DNA from: CAYMDP01 sp964389375
Lineage (GTDB): Bacteria > Bdellovibrionota > Bdellovibrionia > Bdellovibrionales > UBA1609
Length of the DNA: 47,683 bases
Reading direction: 5' to 3'
Assembly (NCBI GenBank): GCA_964389375.1
Contig: CAYMDP010000022.1
Span: 1 to 47,683, forward strand
Within the stretch, counting starts at the first letter, position 1, and each line of letters opens with the position of its first letter. The position numbers were made by a program, and so were the translations under genes. The notes under the pieces were generated by a model. It was not told where the DNA came from, searched no databases, and was given only the letters and a program-made list of their open reading frames with translations. Shown here piece by piece: positions 24,686 to 33,356 of this stretch.

Positions 24686-25402
24686 TTACTTTCTCGCCTG
24701 GCTTCTGAGTAAAGCGGCGTAAGTCACAATGATCGTTAAAATATCATTGCCAAGGACCTTGCCATTCCCTTGATGAACATCGCCAGACCGAATGGGCTGA
24801 CCGGTCTCACCCCTAAAATCATGGACTAGCTCATATTCCTCCGTGATCTCATAGGTTCTTGCAGGATCCTTGTTTTGATCCCATTGAGTGCCTCGCACAA
24901 AACGTTGAATGCGGTTCGAGCCAAGTTGTCGAATGTGAGTTTCGGACTCGTAAGAATCTTTTACCTGAGCTGACCCCTCTGAACTGAGATTCTCACCATC
25001 TTCGAAAATATTGATCATATTTGGCTGAGAGCACCGAGCCACTAGGGCGCCGGCCTCTTTGCCATCTATTGAAACCTTTCGTCTCTCGCCGTCAACAATG
25101 ATATCCGCATTTGAACCGCCAAACTGGAGAAGAATAAAGCCTTCCACATTTAGAATTCTAATTTCTCCGGGCTCTCCCAAAAATGTCAGGTGAGTATTTT
25201 CAATTGGTGAAATCTCAGGAACATCTGATTTTCCCTTGAACTTTAAATAGCCCCATCTCAACGGATTACGATAATGAGGTTTTTCAGTAAATTTGCGATC
25301 TACGAGTCTATATACTCCGTTTAGATCCGGACAAACTTGTCCTTGGGCGAATGTCGATGGGGAAGAAAGTAAGACGACCAGGGCTAAAATGATTTTATTC
25401 AT
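24686..25402 (-). CDS. Exported protein, paralogue of its downstream neighbour
   Basis: A 238-residue protein with signal peptide MNKIILALVVLLSSPSTFA and a strong GGAGGTGTC site before the ATG. Shared features with the gene at 24040 are CPDLNGVYRLVD, NPLRW, GEPGEIRILNVEGFILLQFGG and VDGERR. The C-terminus has about 35 extra residues ending in a hydrophobic helix (DILTIIVTYAALL). A tandem duplication followed by divergence explains the pair. Function is unknown. Confidence 0.7.
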   Translation of the reverse strand: MNKIILALVVLLSSPSTFAQGQVCPDLNGVYRLVDRKFTEKPHYRNPLRWGYLKFKGKSDVPEISPIENTHLTFLGEPGEIRILNVEGFILLQFGGSNADIIVDGERRKVSIDGKEAGALVARCSQPNMINIFEDGENLSSEGSAQVKDSYESETHIRQLGSNRIQRFVRGTQWDQNKDPARTYEITEEYELVHDFRGETGQPIRSGDVHQGNGKVLGNDILTIIVTYAALLRSQARK

Positions 25403-25602
25403 GACACCTCCATAGACAAAAACGCGATTTAAAGCAAGTTTGCAAGGCTTAAGCCGAAGCCAACTCCGTCTAAAGGCATATGTGGCTTTGGGGGCGCCTG
25501 TAGACCATGAAAAAATGAAAATTCACCCTGCCAATTTTTGACCTAAACTCCGAAGTCCTAAAGACAAACAAGGCCGCGGAGCAAATGCGATTGGGTCTCA
25601 AG

Positions 25603-27012
25603 CTAGCGGGGGGCGATTGCAATCGGCCAAAAAAGGCTTGCGGCCAGAAGGGCGATTCTTCTTTCATCGACTTGATCCATTTTACCTCGCGCATAGCGGG
25701 CTGTCGTCGACATTAAAAGCTGCTCTAGATCTGCTTTCAAATGCGCCCGTGAATGCAGAACAAAAAAGGTGTTAAAACCAATCCCCACGGCAAACAAGCA
25801 AGATGTTTTCAGTAAAGTCTTCGCGGCTGCGGCTAATAGCTTTCCTGTTGGGATTAAACAGCCTAAGTTTGCGCCAATGCCCACCGCTGCGATCATCATT
25901 TCCCTTCGTCCTTCTTGTTTCGCCCACTTTCTTTCGGTCTCGGCAATCAGCGAGGCAAAGTCATAACTAGGCTCTACTTTTTTTAAGTATTCACTTAAAT
26001 CGGTGTCGAGTCTTTGTTTCCTCAAAACCTCTTCGAGCTGAATGAGGCTATTTTGAATCTGAGATGGATTTAGGTTTTCCGCATCCGAAAGACTAAATGC
26101 CAATCGAACTTGTTGTATTGAGCTTAGATTTTTTCCCTCTACAAAACTGTTGTGATTTAAGATGGTGTATTCCACAGCCGTGATCAGGTCTTTCCAGGTT
26201 GGTTGTGAGGAAGAAAGATATAGAAGAGTGGGATTTAGATTGATGGTTGCTTCGTACTCTTCTTGCTGTTCTTTGCGAAATGCCTCTTGGTGATAAAAGA
26301 GTGAAATCAAAAAATCTTTGCGTAAAATCTTAAGCTCAGAGAGCTGCGCAATTCCTAGATCTGGTTTATCCGACCAGTCTTTGTAAATCAGGTAGTCGCA
26401 AGCTTCAATCCCTGGAAAGCGCAATTTCAAGTTTCGCAGAGCCGAAAACTCCTGACATTTTTCTAGACTCATTTTATCGAGCAGCGCTGCATACCGAAGG
26501 GCTTCAGGCTCCGAAGCATCCTCAAGCTCGGCGATCTGTAATAGGCCCGATAGGGTGAGCATGTTTTTATGCCGAGGGCTTAAATTTAACTTATACTGAA
26601 TCTCCGCATCGACCGTGTGTGAAGTTAACAAATTATCTGCACGAGCGCTGGCAGAGCTTAGGATCAATGACTTTCTTAAGGTCTTAAATTCCCGGGATAA
26701 AGTCAGCATCCACCTTTCAACAAACTGGTCACAGACTTCAGAGGACTGGGTTTCATCTCCATCTAAATTTAGGTACTTCTGAATGATTTGAAGCTGCGAA
26801 GATTCTAAAGTTTTATCACCGGCCTTAAGGTAAAGGCAGCTTCTTAAGGTTTGCAAAAAATCAAGGTTCGCATCCAAATAAAGTTTATTCATTAGATGAA
26901 GGTGGGAGAGGTAAACGAGCTTGGCTTCATCAGAATGTTTTTGTGTCGCCAAAGAGGACAGAGGCATCAATTGAAGAAGGAGCAATATAAATATTTGCTT
27001 TATCCAATTCAC
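25603..27012 (-). CDS. Large exported or membrane protein of unknown function
   Basis: A 469-residue protein with a signal peptide (MNWIKQIFILLLLQLMPLSS). The middle is helical and rich in leucine, serine and glutamate, without recognised motifs. Two closely spaced hydrophobic segments lie at about 370-412 (MMIAAVGIGANLGCL; TSCLFAVGIGFNTFFVL). They are followed by a hydrophilic segment and another short hydrophobic stretch at the C-terminus. A hairpin-like membrane insertion is likely. The 200 bases after it, up to the next gene, hold no clear feature apart from that gene's ribosome binding site. Confidence 0.65.
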   Translation of the reverse strand: MNWIKQIFILLLLQLMPLSSLATQKHSDEAKLVYLSHLHLMNKLYLDANLDFLQTLRSCLYLKAGDKTLESSQLQIIQKYLNLDGDETQSSEVCDQFVERWMLTLSREFKTLRKSLILSSASARADNLLTSHTVDAEIQYKLNLSPRHKNMLTLSGLLQIAELEDASEPEALRYAALLDKMSLEKCQEFSALRNLKLRFPGIEACDYLIYKDWSDKPDLGIAQLSELKILRKDFLISLFYHQEAFRKEQQEEYEATINLNPTLLYLSSSQPTWKDLITAVEYTILNHNSFVEGKNLSSIQQVRLAFSLSDAENLNPSQIQNSLIQLEEVLRKQRLDTDLSEYLKKVEPSYDFASLIAETERKWAKQEGRREMMIAAVGIGANLGCLIPTGKLLAAAAKTLLKTSCLFAVGIGFNTFFVLHSRAHLKADLEQLLMSTTARYARGKMDQVDERRIALLAASLFWPIAIAPR

Positions 27013-27041
27013 TTGAAGCCTCTATTTCATTGATTCAAAAA

Positions 27042-27632
27042 CTAGATCAATTCTTCCAGAACATCTCGAAGCTCACGAATGATCAATGCCAATTCAACCT
27101 GATCGATTTCACTCGTTTTAATTTTAAAAGTTGCAACTCTCATGATGTAGTCGCTGTTCTGCATTTGGAGAGATTGCGTAATTGAGCCCGACACTTTTAG
27201 TGAACTGACAGAATTTCTGACCGCAACCGAGCTAGACTTCTGAAGCCTATTCAAAACGGCAAAGATCTGGGATTCATCGATAGCACCAACTGCAAATTCA
27301 ATTGTACGCACCTGCTCGGGCATATAAAAATTAATTGCTGTGAAATTTCTTAACTTACCATTGGCGAGAGTTTGTCCTACGGGAACATAAGTAGAAGCCA
27401 ACAAAGTCTCAGTTTTATAAGCATCTCGTTTTGCATAGGCTATAAATTGTTTCCGAAATGCTGAGACCTCAGTAATGTTGCTCGCCAGATCGTCGACAGC
27501 CCTTGAAATCGAACCGGCACTGACTTTTCCGGTCGCCGTAGCAATCTCAACTATTTTTAACAAATAGGACGGGACAGAAGCGGAGGCATTAAATGACAGT
27601 AGCAGGGCAAACATGAAAATAATTTTGTTCAT
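27042..27632 (-). CDS. Exported protein of unknown function
   Basis: A 196-residue protein with signal peptide MNKIIFMFALLLSFNASA, followed by a mature part with no cysteine. It is predicted mixed alpha/beta, with the acidic C-terminal helix IDQVELALIIRELRDVLEEL. GGAGAT lies 5 bases before the start. It ends 29 bases before the large exported gene downstream, so the two probably share a transcript. No family is recognised. Confidence 0.65.
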   Translation of the reverse strand: MNKIIFMFALLLSFNASASVPSYLLKIVEIATATGKVSAGSISRAVDDLASNITEVSAFRKQFIAYAKRDAYKTETLLASTYVPVGQTLANGKLRNFTAINFYMPEQVRTIEFAVGAIDESQIFAVLNRLQKSSSVAVRNSVSSLKVSGSITQSLQMQNSDYIMRVATFKIKTSEIDQVELALIIRELRDVLEELI

Positions 27633-27785
27633 AAGGATCTCCTTTATAAACCCGCTTACTCAGCAACAGCCATGCCGCAGGCAAATTGACCCATAACAAA
27701 GGTATTCGCTAATGGCCTGAAAACAGGGGGAACATGAGGTCATGATGACGCAAATTGATCGTAGGTGTCTAATATTGAGACAAGG

Positions 27786-27879
27786 GGTTCCAGGTCCCAA
27801 CTGGTAACTACGGCGTGTAAACTTGCTTCGGGCCATCTCGGTTGTGACCCATTGTAGCTACCAGTTGGGACCTGGAACC
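27786..27879. repeat. Dispersed 94-bp inverted-repeat element, copy 1
   Basis: Perfect 21-bp arms at 27786-27806 and 27859-27879 begin GGTTCCAGGTCCCAACTGG and are followed, after one mismatch, by CTAC/GTAG. They surround a 42-base loop. The same arm sequence with one compensated change recurs at 45510-45602, with nearly the same total length. It sits in a 285-base intergenic gap. No transposase is linked. Confidence 0.9.
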
Positions 27880-27917
27880 TTAAATTCGTGTTAGCAAAAT
27901 GACGGGCGTGACAGATG

Positions 27918-28115
27918 TTAAGGCTTATTTAGTTCTGCGAAGAATTCGTCTTTGTCCGCAATGATTAAAAATTTAAAACCTTCGACGAAGACTTTTAAAT
28001 GACCATCGACTCGAACACTACCTGGAACTAGTTCCACGGCACCGACTGCAGATTTGCGTAAAAATAGGACTTGGCCCTCGGTGGTTTTAACTTCCACAAA
28101 TTGACTTGAACTCAT
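27918..28115 (-). CDS. Small 65-residue protein of unknown function
   Basis: A 65-residue protein with no signal peptide, starting after a very strong AGGGGAGG site 4 bases before the ATG. The sequence is beta-rich (QFVEVKTTEGQVLFLRKSAV, then VRVDGHLKVFVEGFKFLI) and ends in an acidic helix. Its layout faintly resembles small FlbD/SwrD-like proteins, but this is not a confident match. It lies 83 bases downstream of menH on the same strand. The inverted-repeat element copy 1 follows it. Confidence 0.6.
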   Translation of the reverse strand: MSSSQFVEVKTTEGQVLFLRKSAVGAVELVPGSVRVDGHLKVFVEGFKFLIIADKDEFFAELNKP

Positions 28116-28198
28116 AAGCCTCCCCTAAAATTAAAACTCTTCCTGTGTTCAAAATCCCTGGTGACCTGACAAATTATGTCAGACTCGGACTTAGGAGT

Positions 28199-28966
28199 TT
28201 AGTTTCCCATTTGATTTAGGAATTCGCAAATACTCTTAGCACAAGGCTTCGGTTGCTCGATGAGGACTCGATGGCCGCTATCCTTAATGATGTCTTTTTT
28301 AAGATTTGAGCCAAAACCATCCAGACCTTCAGCTAGGTCCACATACTTATGATCCTTACTTCCCACCTGCCACAAAATAGGTTTATGGAAATTTCGAAGA
28401 TCCTGAAGCTTAAAAATATGCTCGCAGACAGACCAATTCTTAAGGGCCTGACTTAATTCGGCACCAGAATAAGAGGAGGCCTTTTCTTGATTGTGGCCTG
28501 AAAAAACGGCTTGGCTATTCCAAATTGCGGAGAGCTCTGTCAAAGGCCGACTCAAAAAATTCTGGCTCCACTCCTCTTCCCATTTTTTTCGATCTTTAAT
28601 CTCATCAGTTGAAAGCTGCCCATGATGGGATGAAATCAAAATCAATGCTTCCCAGTTTTGAGGCCGAGACAATGCCGCATGAATGGCCAAGCGGCCACCC
28701 ATCGAATAACCCACCAAAACTCGCTTTCGGTCTTTCGCGCGAACTAGAGCCATGTCATTTAATTTTTCAGACCACCCGCTAAAACCAAGCTCGGGCCCAA
28801 GCCCCTCATCATTTTTTAAGCTCGGGGCCCAAAAGGTGATTTGTGGATTCAGTTTGGCGATTTCCTTTTGAACAGCACTCCAGTCTTCGGGCTGCCCCCA
28901 AAAACCGTGCAGAAGAACGAGTTCCAAATTTTTCGTCGAAACTAAGTTAAGACCAGAGCTGGTCAT
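28199..28966 (-). CDS. menH: 2-Succinyl-6-hydroxy-2,4-cyclohexadiene-1-carboxylate synthase
   Basis: Alpha/beta-hydrolase that eliminates pyruvate from SEPHCHC to give SHCHC. The oxyanion segment LVLLHGFWGQPEDW, the nucleophile elbow VGYSMGGRLA, the acid GSKDHKY and the histidine DSGHRVLIE complete the Ser-Asp-His triad. The chosen ATG at 28966 (MTSSGLN) overlaps the menD stop by about 20 bases. An earlier ATG at 29014 would deepen the overlap and add a non-homologous tail. It is third in menF-D-H. Confidence 0.88.
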   Translation of the reverse strand: MTSSGLNLVSTKNLELVLLHGFWGQPEDWSAVQKEIAKLNPQITFWAPSLKNDEGLGPELGFSGWSEKLNDMALVRAKDRKRVLVGYSMGGRLAIHAALSRPQNWEALILISSHHGQLSTDEIKDRKKWEEEWSQNFLSRPLTELSAIWNSQAVFSGHNQEKASSYSGAELSQALKNWSVCEHIFKLQDLRNFHKPILWQVGSKDHKYVDLAEGLDGFGSNLKKDIIKDSGHRVLIEQPKPCAKSICEFLNQMGN

Positions 28967-30674
28967 AATGAGTCCAAAAATCTTTTGTCTGTTGATCTTC
29001 AGGGCAAATTTCAAGAACAGCCGGGGTCTTAAGCCTTTTCAAATTGATCTCAGATGGGGCCGGTCTGCTGTATTCAAGATTCCATAATTCCGCAAAGGCT
29101 TTAAAGTTAAGGCTGTGTTGATTTTCGAAATCGGGATCTTTAAAGACGCGAGAAAAAATCTTTCCGCCGCCGTTATTGATCACCAGAATCCCTAAGTCTT
29201 GGGTTTCCATCTGTGGCAAAATCCAAGGGGCTGACAAATCATAAAGCGCGCTTAAGTCCCCAATTAAAATAAAATTCTTTCTTTCGACTTCGCAGGTTCC
29301 AAGAAAAGTTGAAATCAATCCGTCAATTCCATTCATTCCTCGATTTCCGAAAGTTCGAATTCTTTTATAATCTCTTGTGGCCGCAAGATCCCACTCTCGA
29401 ATGGGCAAACTGTTGCCTAAAAAAAGATGACTCGCTTCTGGAAGTTCTCGTGAAAGCTTCTGCACCCAAGCGGGCTCCGAGTGAGGAAATTTTTCCAGAA
29501 GAGATTGAAGTGCTAAACTCATTTTTCGGTCAAAGCTCATCAATTCTGCTTGCTCGCGAAAAGTTTTAAAGCCCATTTCCAAAAGCTGATCCAAGGTCTT
29601 TAAAGGAAGTACCGCGGCATCTTTTCGAGCCAAGCCACTTAAGTTTCTGTTGGAAAAATTAAGGACCGGAACTTCTTTAAATTTAAGCTCTAGATCCCGC
29701 CAAAATCTTAGGCTAGGTACCCCGCCAAGACGAAGAACTCCGTCGCAGTGTTTGGATGAAAACGCAGTTTGTAAAACTCTTTCACCGGACTTTAACATTA
29801 AATCTTGAAGGGCTGGATCTTCTCTGAGCCCCGAAAGGGCCTCAGCATAAATGGGGCAACTTAAATCTTGAAGCACAAGGCTTACAGATTCTTGATCCCA
29901 AACATCAAGCTCACCTAAAATAATCAAAGGCTTTCGGCAAGACTTAGAAAAATCTTGAAGCGCCAGATTGTGGGAGTCTTGCGAAATCAGCTCTTCAGAT
30001 CTCAGCCTTGCTGCATTAGAACCAGTCGAGTTCGGTTCCGAAGCACTCTCCACGCTGTGGTCACGTAGAGACGAGGCCGTAACTGTGGGTTCGAACTCCG
30101 ACGCCGGAGTATAAAAACTTCTCGTCGGTGCCGATTTAGGCTCTGCATAATCCGAGCCTTGAGCGATCAAAAATTCTGTGGGCGCATTCTCTAACAAGGG
30201 CTCATCAAAACAAAGATTCCAATGCATTGGTTTTTTCTGCGACCAATTCAATTCTTCGCCGGGAAACTCTTGGTCCAAATCGAGGCTGATCTCAACATAG
30301 TGAGAAAAAATCCCGACTTGCTCCATGCTTTGCGGAGCCCCAGAGCCTCGATAAGATTTGGGTCGATCTGCCGACACCAAAATTAAAGGCAGTCCCTGAT
30401 AAAAAGCTTCAATGGTTGCCGGTAAAAGTTCGGCCACAGCAGTTCCTGAAGTCGTCAACACTGCCACTGGATAAGCAGAGACTTGCATTCGTCCAAGGGC
30501 AAAAAAAGCGGCCGAGCGCTCTTCGAAAAAGCGATAAATCTTTATGCCTTTGGCCTGACTAAGCAGGTGAACCAATGGAGCGTTACGAGCCCCGGCACAC
30601 AAGCAGAATTCTCTAACACCCAGGGCGTAAAGCTTTTGTAAGGCGGACTCGGCTAAAGTAAAATTAGGATTCAT
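28947..30674 (-). CDS. menD: SEPHCHC synthase (2-oxoglutarate/isochorismate addition)
   Basis: ThDP-dependent enzyme of 575 residues that joins succinic semialdehyde-ThDP from 2-oxoglutarate to isochorismate. The N-terminal domain starts LGVREFCLCAGARNAPLVHL, with TTSGTAVAELLPATIEAFYQ near residue 100. The ThDP-binding part reads GDLSALYDLSAPWILPQ then VINNGGGKIFSR. A roughly 40-residue serine/glutamate-rich insertion (about 195-235) lies between domains. The ATG at 30674 lies 5 bases after the menF stop; an earlier frame start inside menF is less likely. Confidence 0.93.
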   Translation of the reverse strand: MNPNFTLAESALQKLYALGVREFCLCAGARNAPLVHLLSQAKGIKIYRFFEERSAAFFALGRMQVSAYPVAVLTTSGTAVAELLPATIEAFYQGLPLILVSADRPKSYRGSGAPQSMEQVGIFSHYVEISLDLDQEFPGEELNWSQKKPMHWNLCFDEPLLENAPTEFLIAQGSDYAEPKSAPTRSFYTPASEFEPTVTASSLRDHSVESASEPNSTGSNAARLRSEELISQDSHNLALQDFSKSCRKPLIILGELDVWDQESVSLVLQDLSCPIYAEALSGLREDPALQDLMLKSGERVLQTAFSSKHCDGVLRLGGVPSLRFWRDLELKFKEVPVLNFSNRNLSGLARKDAAVLPLKTLDQLLEMGFKTFREQAELMSFDRKMSLALQSLLEKFPHSEPAWVQKLSRELPEASHLFLGNSLPIREWDLAATRDYKRIRTFGNRGMNGIDGLISTFLGTCEVERKNFILIGDLSALYDLSAPWILPQMETQDLGILVINNGGGKIFSRVFKDPDFENQHSLNFKAFAELWNLEYSRPAPSEINLKRLKTPAVLEICPEDQQTKDFWTHYDQLWS

Positions 30675-30679
30675 TTTGC

Positions 30680-31738
30680 TCACAGGCCGAACATCCTTCG
30701 AACGGCGGATCTTTTCAACTTCAATTCGAGCCACTCTTTGTCCAATTCACTGGCCGCAACCAATCCGCAGCCAGTGCCAAGCTGCATTTGGCTTTTACCC
30801 CACTGTAAACACCGAATGGCCACAATCAGATGGGCGCGCCCCTTAGGAAGAAGAACTCCAAAGGGACTGCCAAAAGGCCCGCGCTTTTCGCTGCCAGGCA
30901 GATTTTTTAAAAATTCGAAGGCTTGCATTTGTGGAAAGCCCCCGAGGGCCGGGGTTGGATGAAGGGCATGAATAAGATCTTCGATCCGAGTCTCTAGTTT
31001 AAGCTCCGCGCTGATCTCAGTTTTTAGATGCACAAGATTGGGAAGCCGATGCTCCTCGGTTGGACTCAAGCTCAAACCCGAAGAAAAGTTCTTAAGATTT
31101 TCGACAATGCCTTCGATCACCAACTGATGCTCGGAGAGGTCCTTAGGGCTATTTAACAAGGACTCTCCGTCCAGGGCCCGGGTCCCAGCAAGAGCCATGG
31201 TTTTAAGCCTTGAGGCCTCAAGGTCAAAAAAAACTTCGGGGCTTGCCCCCAGCATTCCTTCTTCTGAGGTCCAAAAACCAAAAACCCGAGAGCTTCCCTG
31301 AACTTTTCCAAGCTCGGCTAAAAGACTTTCTTTGACCTCGGCACCCGTAGTTTGAGACCAAGCCGAGAAGACCACCGGCACCAATTTCTGTAGCTCTGAT
31401 CTTTGCTCGGCCGCTTTAAAGGCCAAAAACTCCCTTTGAAAATCTTCGAAAAGCGGCTCATGAGCCGGCGGCATTTTTAAAGATCCCTGGTCAAAATTAT
31501 CGAAGAACTCGTCTCGAGAAAGTTCCAAAAAAGCTTTAGGGTAATAATAGGGCTTGGGGCTTTTAAGAAAAAAATCACTGAAGAAGAAATGAGGGCGGCC
31601 CGGGTCTGAGTTTGCGCTGCTTTCCCAGGCCCCAAGGCCTAAAAAGATACGTCGATCAGGCCCTTCCACAAAGATCCCCTGCTGCAAAAAACTCGCTTTT
31701 TGCTGAAGATTCAATTCCTTGCGGGGCTTAGCTCCCAT
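30680..31738 (-). CDS. menF: Isochorismate synthase
   Basis: Chorismate-binding enzyme of the MST family. It converts chorismate to isochorismate, the first step committed to menaquinone. Core motifs are ALAGTRALDGES, PKDLSEHQLVIEGIVENL, HALHPTPALGGFPQ, KRGPFGSPFG and CGLVAASELDKEWLELKLK. The 352-residue length is slightly short of the E. coli MenF/EntC range. AAGGAG precedes the ATG by 10 bases. It diverges from aroF across 94 bases, so supply and use of chorismate may be controlled from one region. Confidence 0.93.
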   Translation of the reverse strand: MGAKPRKELNLQQKASFLQQGIFVEGPDRRIFLGLGAWESSANSDPGRPHFFFSDFFLKSPKPYYYPKAFLELSRDEFFDNFDQGSLKMPPAHEPLFEDFQREFLAFKAAEQRSELQKLVPVVFSAWSQTTGAEVKESLLAELGKVQGSSRVFGFWTSEEGMLGASPEVFFDLEASRLKTMALAGTRALDGESLLNSPKDLSEHQLVIEGIVENLKNFSSGLSLSPTEEHRLPNLVHLKTEISAELKLETRIEDLIHALHPTPALGGFPQMQAFEFLKNLPGSEKRGPFGSPFGVLLPKGRAHLIVAIRCLQWGKSQMQLGTGCGLVAASELDKEWLELKLKRSAVRRMFGL

Positions 31739-31779
31739 GGCTGACTTGCTCCTTATTCACGCTGTGCGCTAAACTCTAA

Positions 31780-31807
31780 TTCATAGGCAATAAGGCCTCA
31801 ACCTCAA
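31780..31807 (-). promoter_or_regulatory. Candidate promoter for menF-D-H
   Basis: On the minus strand TTGAGG (31802-31807), 16-base spacing, TATGAA (31780-31785). It lies about 42 bases before menF, in the gap shared with aroF on the other strand. Sequence match only. Confidence 0.4.
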
Positions 31808-31832
31808 AATAAAGCTGTGGTATGAGACTGCG

Positions 31833-32633
31833 ATGATATCCGCGACAAAACCAGTCAAAATAGGTCCACTTCAGATCGGCGATGGAAACTTTGCCTTGAT
31901 TGCAGGCCCTTGTTCGCTCGAGTCCGAAGAGCAGTTCGAGACCGTAGCCCGCGCAGTTAAAGCCTCAGGGGCCACTTTTCTTCGCGGTGGAATGTTTAAA
32001 CTTAGAACCCGCCCCGACACCTTTCAGGGATTGGGCCGCGAAGCTTTCGAAATCGCAAAAAGAGTCAAAGCCAAGGTCGCCATGCCCTTTGTTTCTGAGG
32101 TCACTGACCCCAGAGAAATTTCGGACATGATGGATATCGTGGATGTCTTTCAGGTCGGCTCGCGCAATATGCATAATTACGCTTTGTTAAAAGAACTTGG
32201 AAGAGTGAACAAACCGGTTCTTTTGAAGCGAGGCTTTTCGGGGCTAATTAAAGAGTGGCTTCACTCTGCGGACTACATCGTCAGTGGTGGAAATGACCAA
32301 GTTATTTTATGTGAACGCGGCATCAGAACTTTTGAAACCGCTACTCGAAATACCTTTGATCTTAACGCTGTTGCATTTGTAAAACAAAATTCTTCCTTTC
32401 CCGTTATCGCAGACCCTTCCCATGGGACGGGCGAAACAAACTTAGTGACTCCATTAGCCCTGGCCTCTGCAGCGGCCGGAGCCGATGGTTTAATGATCGA
32501 GGTTCACCCAAAGCCAAGTGAAGCGCTATCTGATGGCTTCCAAGCTTTAAACCTTCAGCAATTTGAGCAAATGGCCCTGCGGCTAGAAAAAGTTCTTAGC
32601 GCCCTAGATCGCAAACTTGTGGTCGCTCAATGA
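31833..32633 (+). CDS. aroF: 3-Deoxy-7-phosphoheptulonate (DAHP) synthase, type I-beta
   Basis: First enzyme of the shikimate pathway, condensing PEP with erythrose-4-phosphate. Signature segments are IAGPCSLESEEQF, RGGMFKLRTRPDTFQGLG, QVGSRNMHNYALLKELG, LKRGFSGLIKEWLHSADYI, CERGIRTFETATRNTFD and DPSHGTGETN, with IEVHPKP near the end. The 266-residue form has no regulatory ACT or chorismate-mutase domain, so it is probably not feedback-inhibited by that means. It overlaps the menG start by four bases. Confidence 0.93.
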   Translation: MISATKPVKIGPLQIGDGNFALIAGPCSLESEEQFETVARAVKASGATFLRGGMFKLRTRPDTFQGLGREAFEIAKRVKAKVAMPFVSEVTDPREISDMMDIVDVFQVGSRNMHNYALLKELGRVNKPVLLKRGFSGLIKEWLHSADYIVSGGNDQVILCERGIRTFETATRNTFDLNAVAFVKQNSSFPVIADPSHGTGETNLVTPLALASAAAGADGLMIEVHPKPSEALSDGFQALNLQQFEQMALRLEKVLSALDRKLVVAQ

Positions 32634-33349
32634 TCAAAGGTCCTCCGGCTGAAGACATTCAATCCCTTTTTGGTTCGATCGCTCATGGTTATGACAAAGC
32701 CAATGGTCTGATGACATTTGGAATGGTCTATGGCTGGCGCCAACAGTTGGTTCGCTGGAGTGGGGCAAAGCCTGGGGATCAGATCTTGGATTGTGCAACG
32801 GGCACAGGGGATCTTGCCTTTGATTTTAAAAAAGTTGTGGGATCAAGTGGCCGCGTAATTGGAACGGATTTTTGCCAGGAGATGCTGGACCAAGCCCCGC
32901 AAAAAGCCAAAGAGCAAAAATTAGAAGTTGAGTTTCAGTGGGCCGATGCGATGAAGCTACCCTTTGCAGACAACAGCTTTGATGTGGTCAGTATCTCTTA
33001 TGGCATTCGTAATGTCTCTGATCCGGTTGTGGCTTTAAAAGAAATGGCTCGGGTTTGTAAACCTGGAGGCCGCGTAATGATTTTAGAAACGGGCGACCAC
33101 CAACTTCCACTGATTCAAGGGGCTTTTGATTTTTATTTTAAAAGAATTGTTCCTAAAATTGGTGGTTGGGTGACCGGAAAGCCGTCAGCTTATGAATACC
33201 TCAACCGGTCTTCGAAAAGCTTTCCATCAAGAGATAAGTTTTTGGCTTTGATGAAAGAGGCCGACACCTTTTCGAGCACGGAATTCAAAAGCCTAATGGG
33301 TGGAGCTAGCTTCATTTACAAAGGCTTCGTCAAAAAATCTTCCTTCTAA
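32630..33349 (+). CDS. menG: Demethylmenaquinone methyltransferase
   Basis: SAM-dependent methyltransferase of the UbiE/MenG (COQ5) family and the last step of menaquinone synthesis. Motifs: FGSIAHGYDKANGLMTFGM at the start, ILDCATGTGDLAFDFKKVVG (SAM motif I), SFDVVSISYGIRNVSDP and CKPGGRVMILETGDH. The ATG overlaps the aroF stop (ATGA), so the first shikimate enzyme and the final menaquinone enzyme are translationally coupled. If ubiquinone is also made, ubiE would be the usual name, but no ubiquinone genes are seen. Confidence 0.93.
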   Translation: MIKGPPAEDIQSLFGSIAHGYDKANGLMTFGMVYGWRQQLVRWSGAKPGDQILDCATGTGDLAFDFKKVVGSSGRVIGTDFCQEMLDQAPQKAKEQKLEVEFQWADAMKLPFADNSFDVVSISYGIRNVSDPVVALKEMARVCKPGGRVMILETGDHQLPLIQGAFDFYFKRIVPKIGGWVTGKPSAYEYLNRSSKSFPSRDKFLALMKEADTFSSTEFKSLMGGASFIYKGFVKKSSF

Positions 33350-33356
33350 ACTTTGC

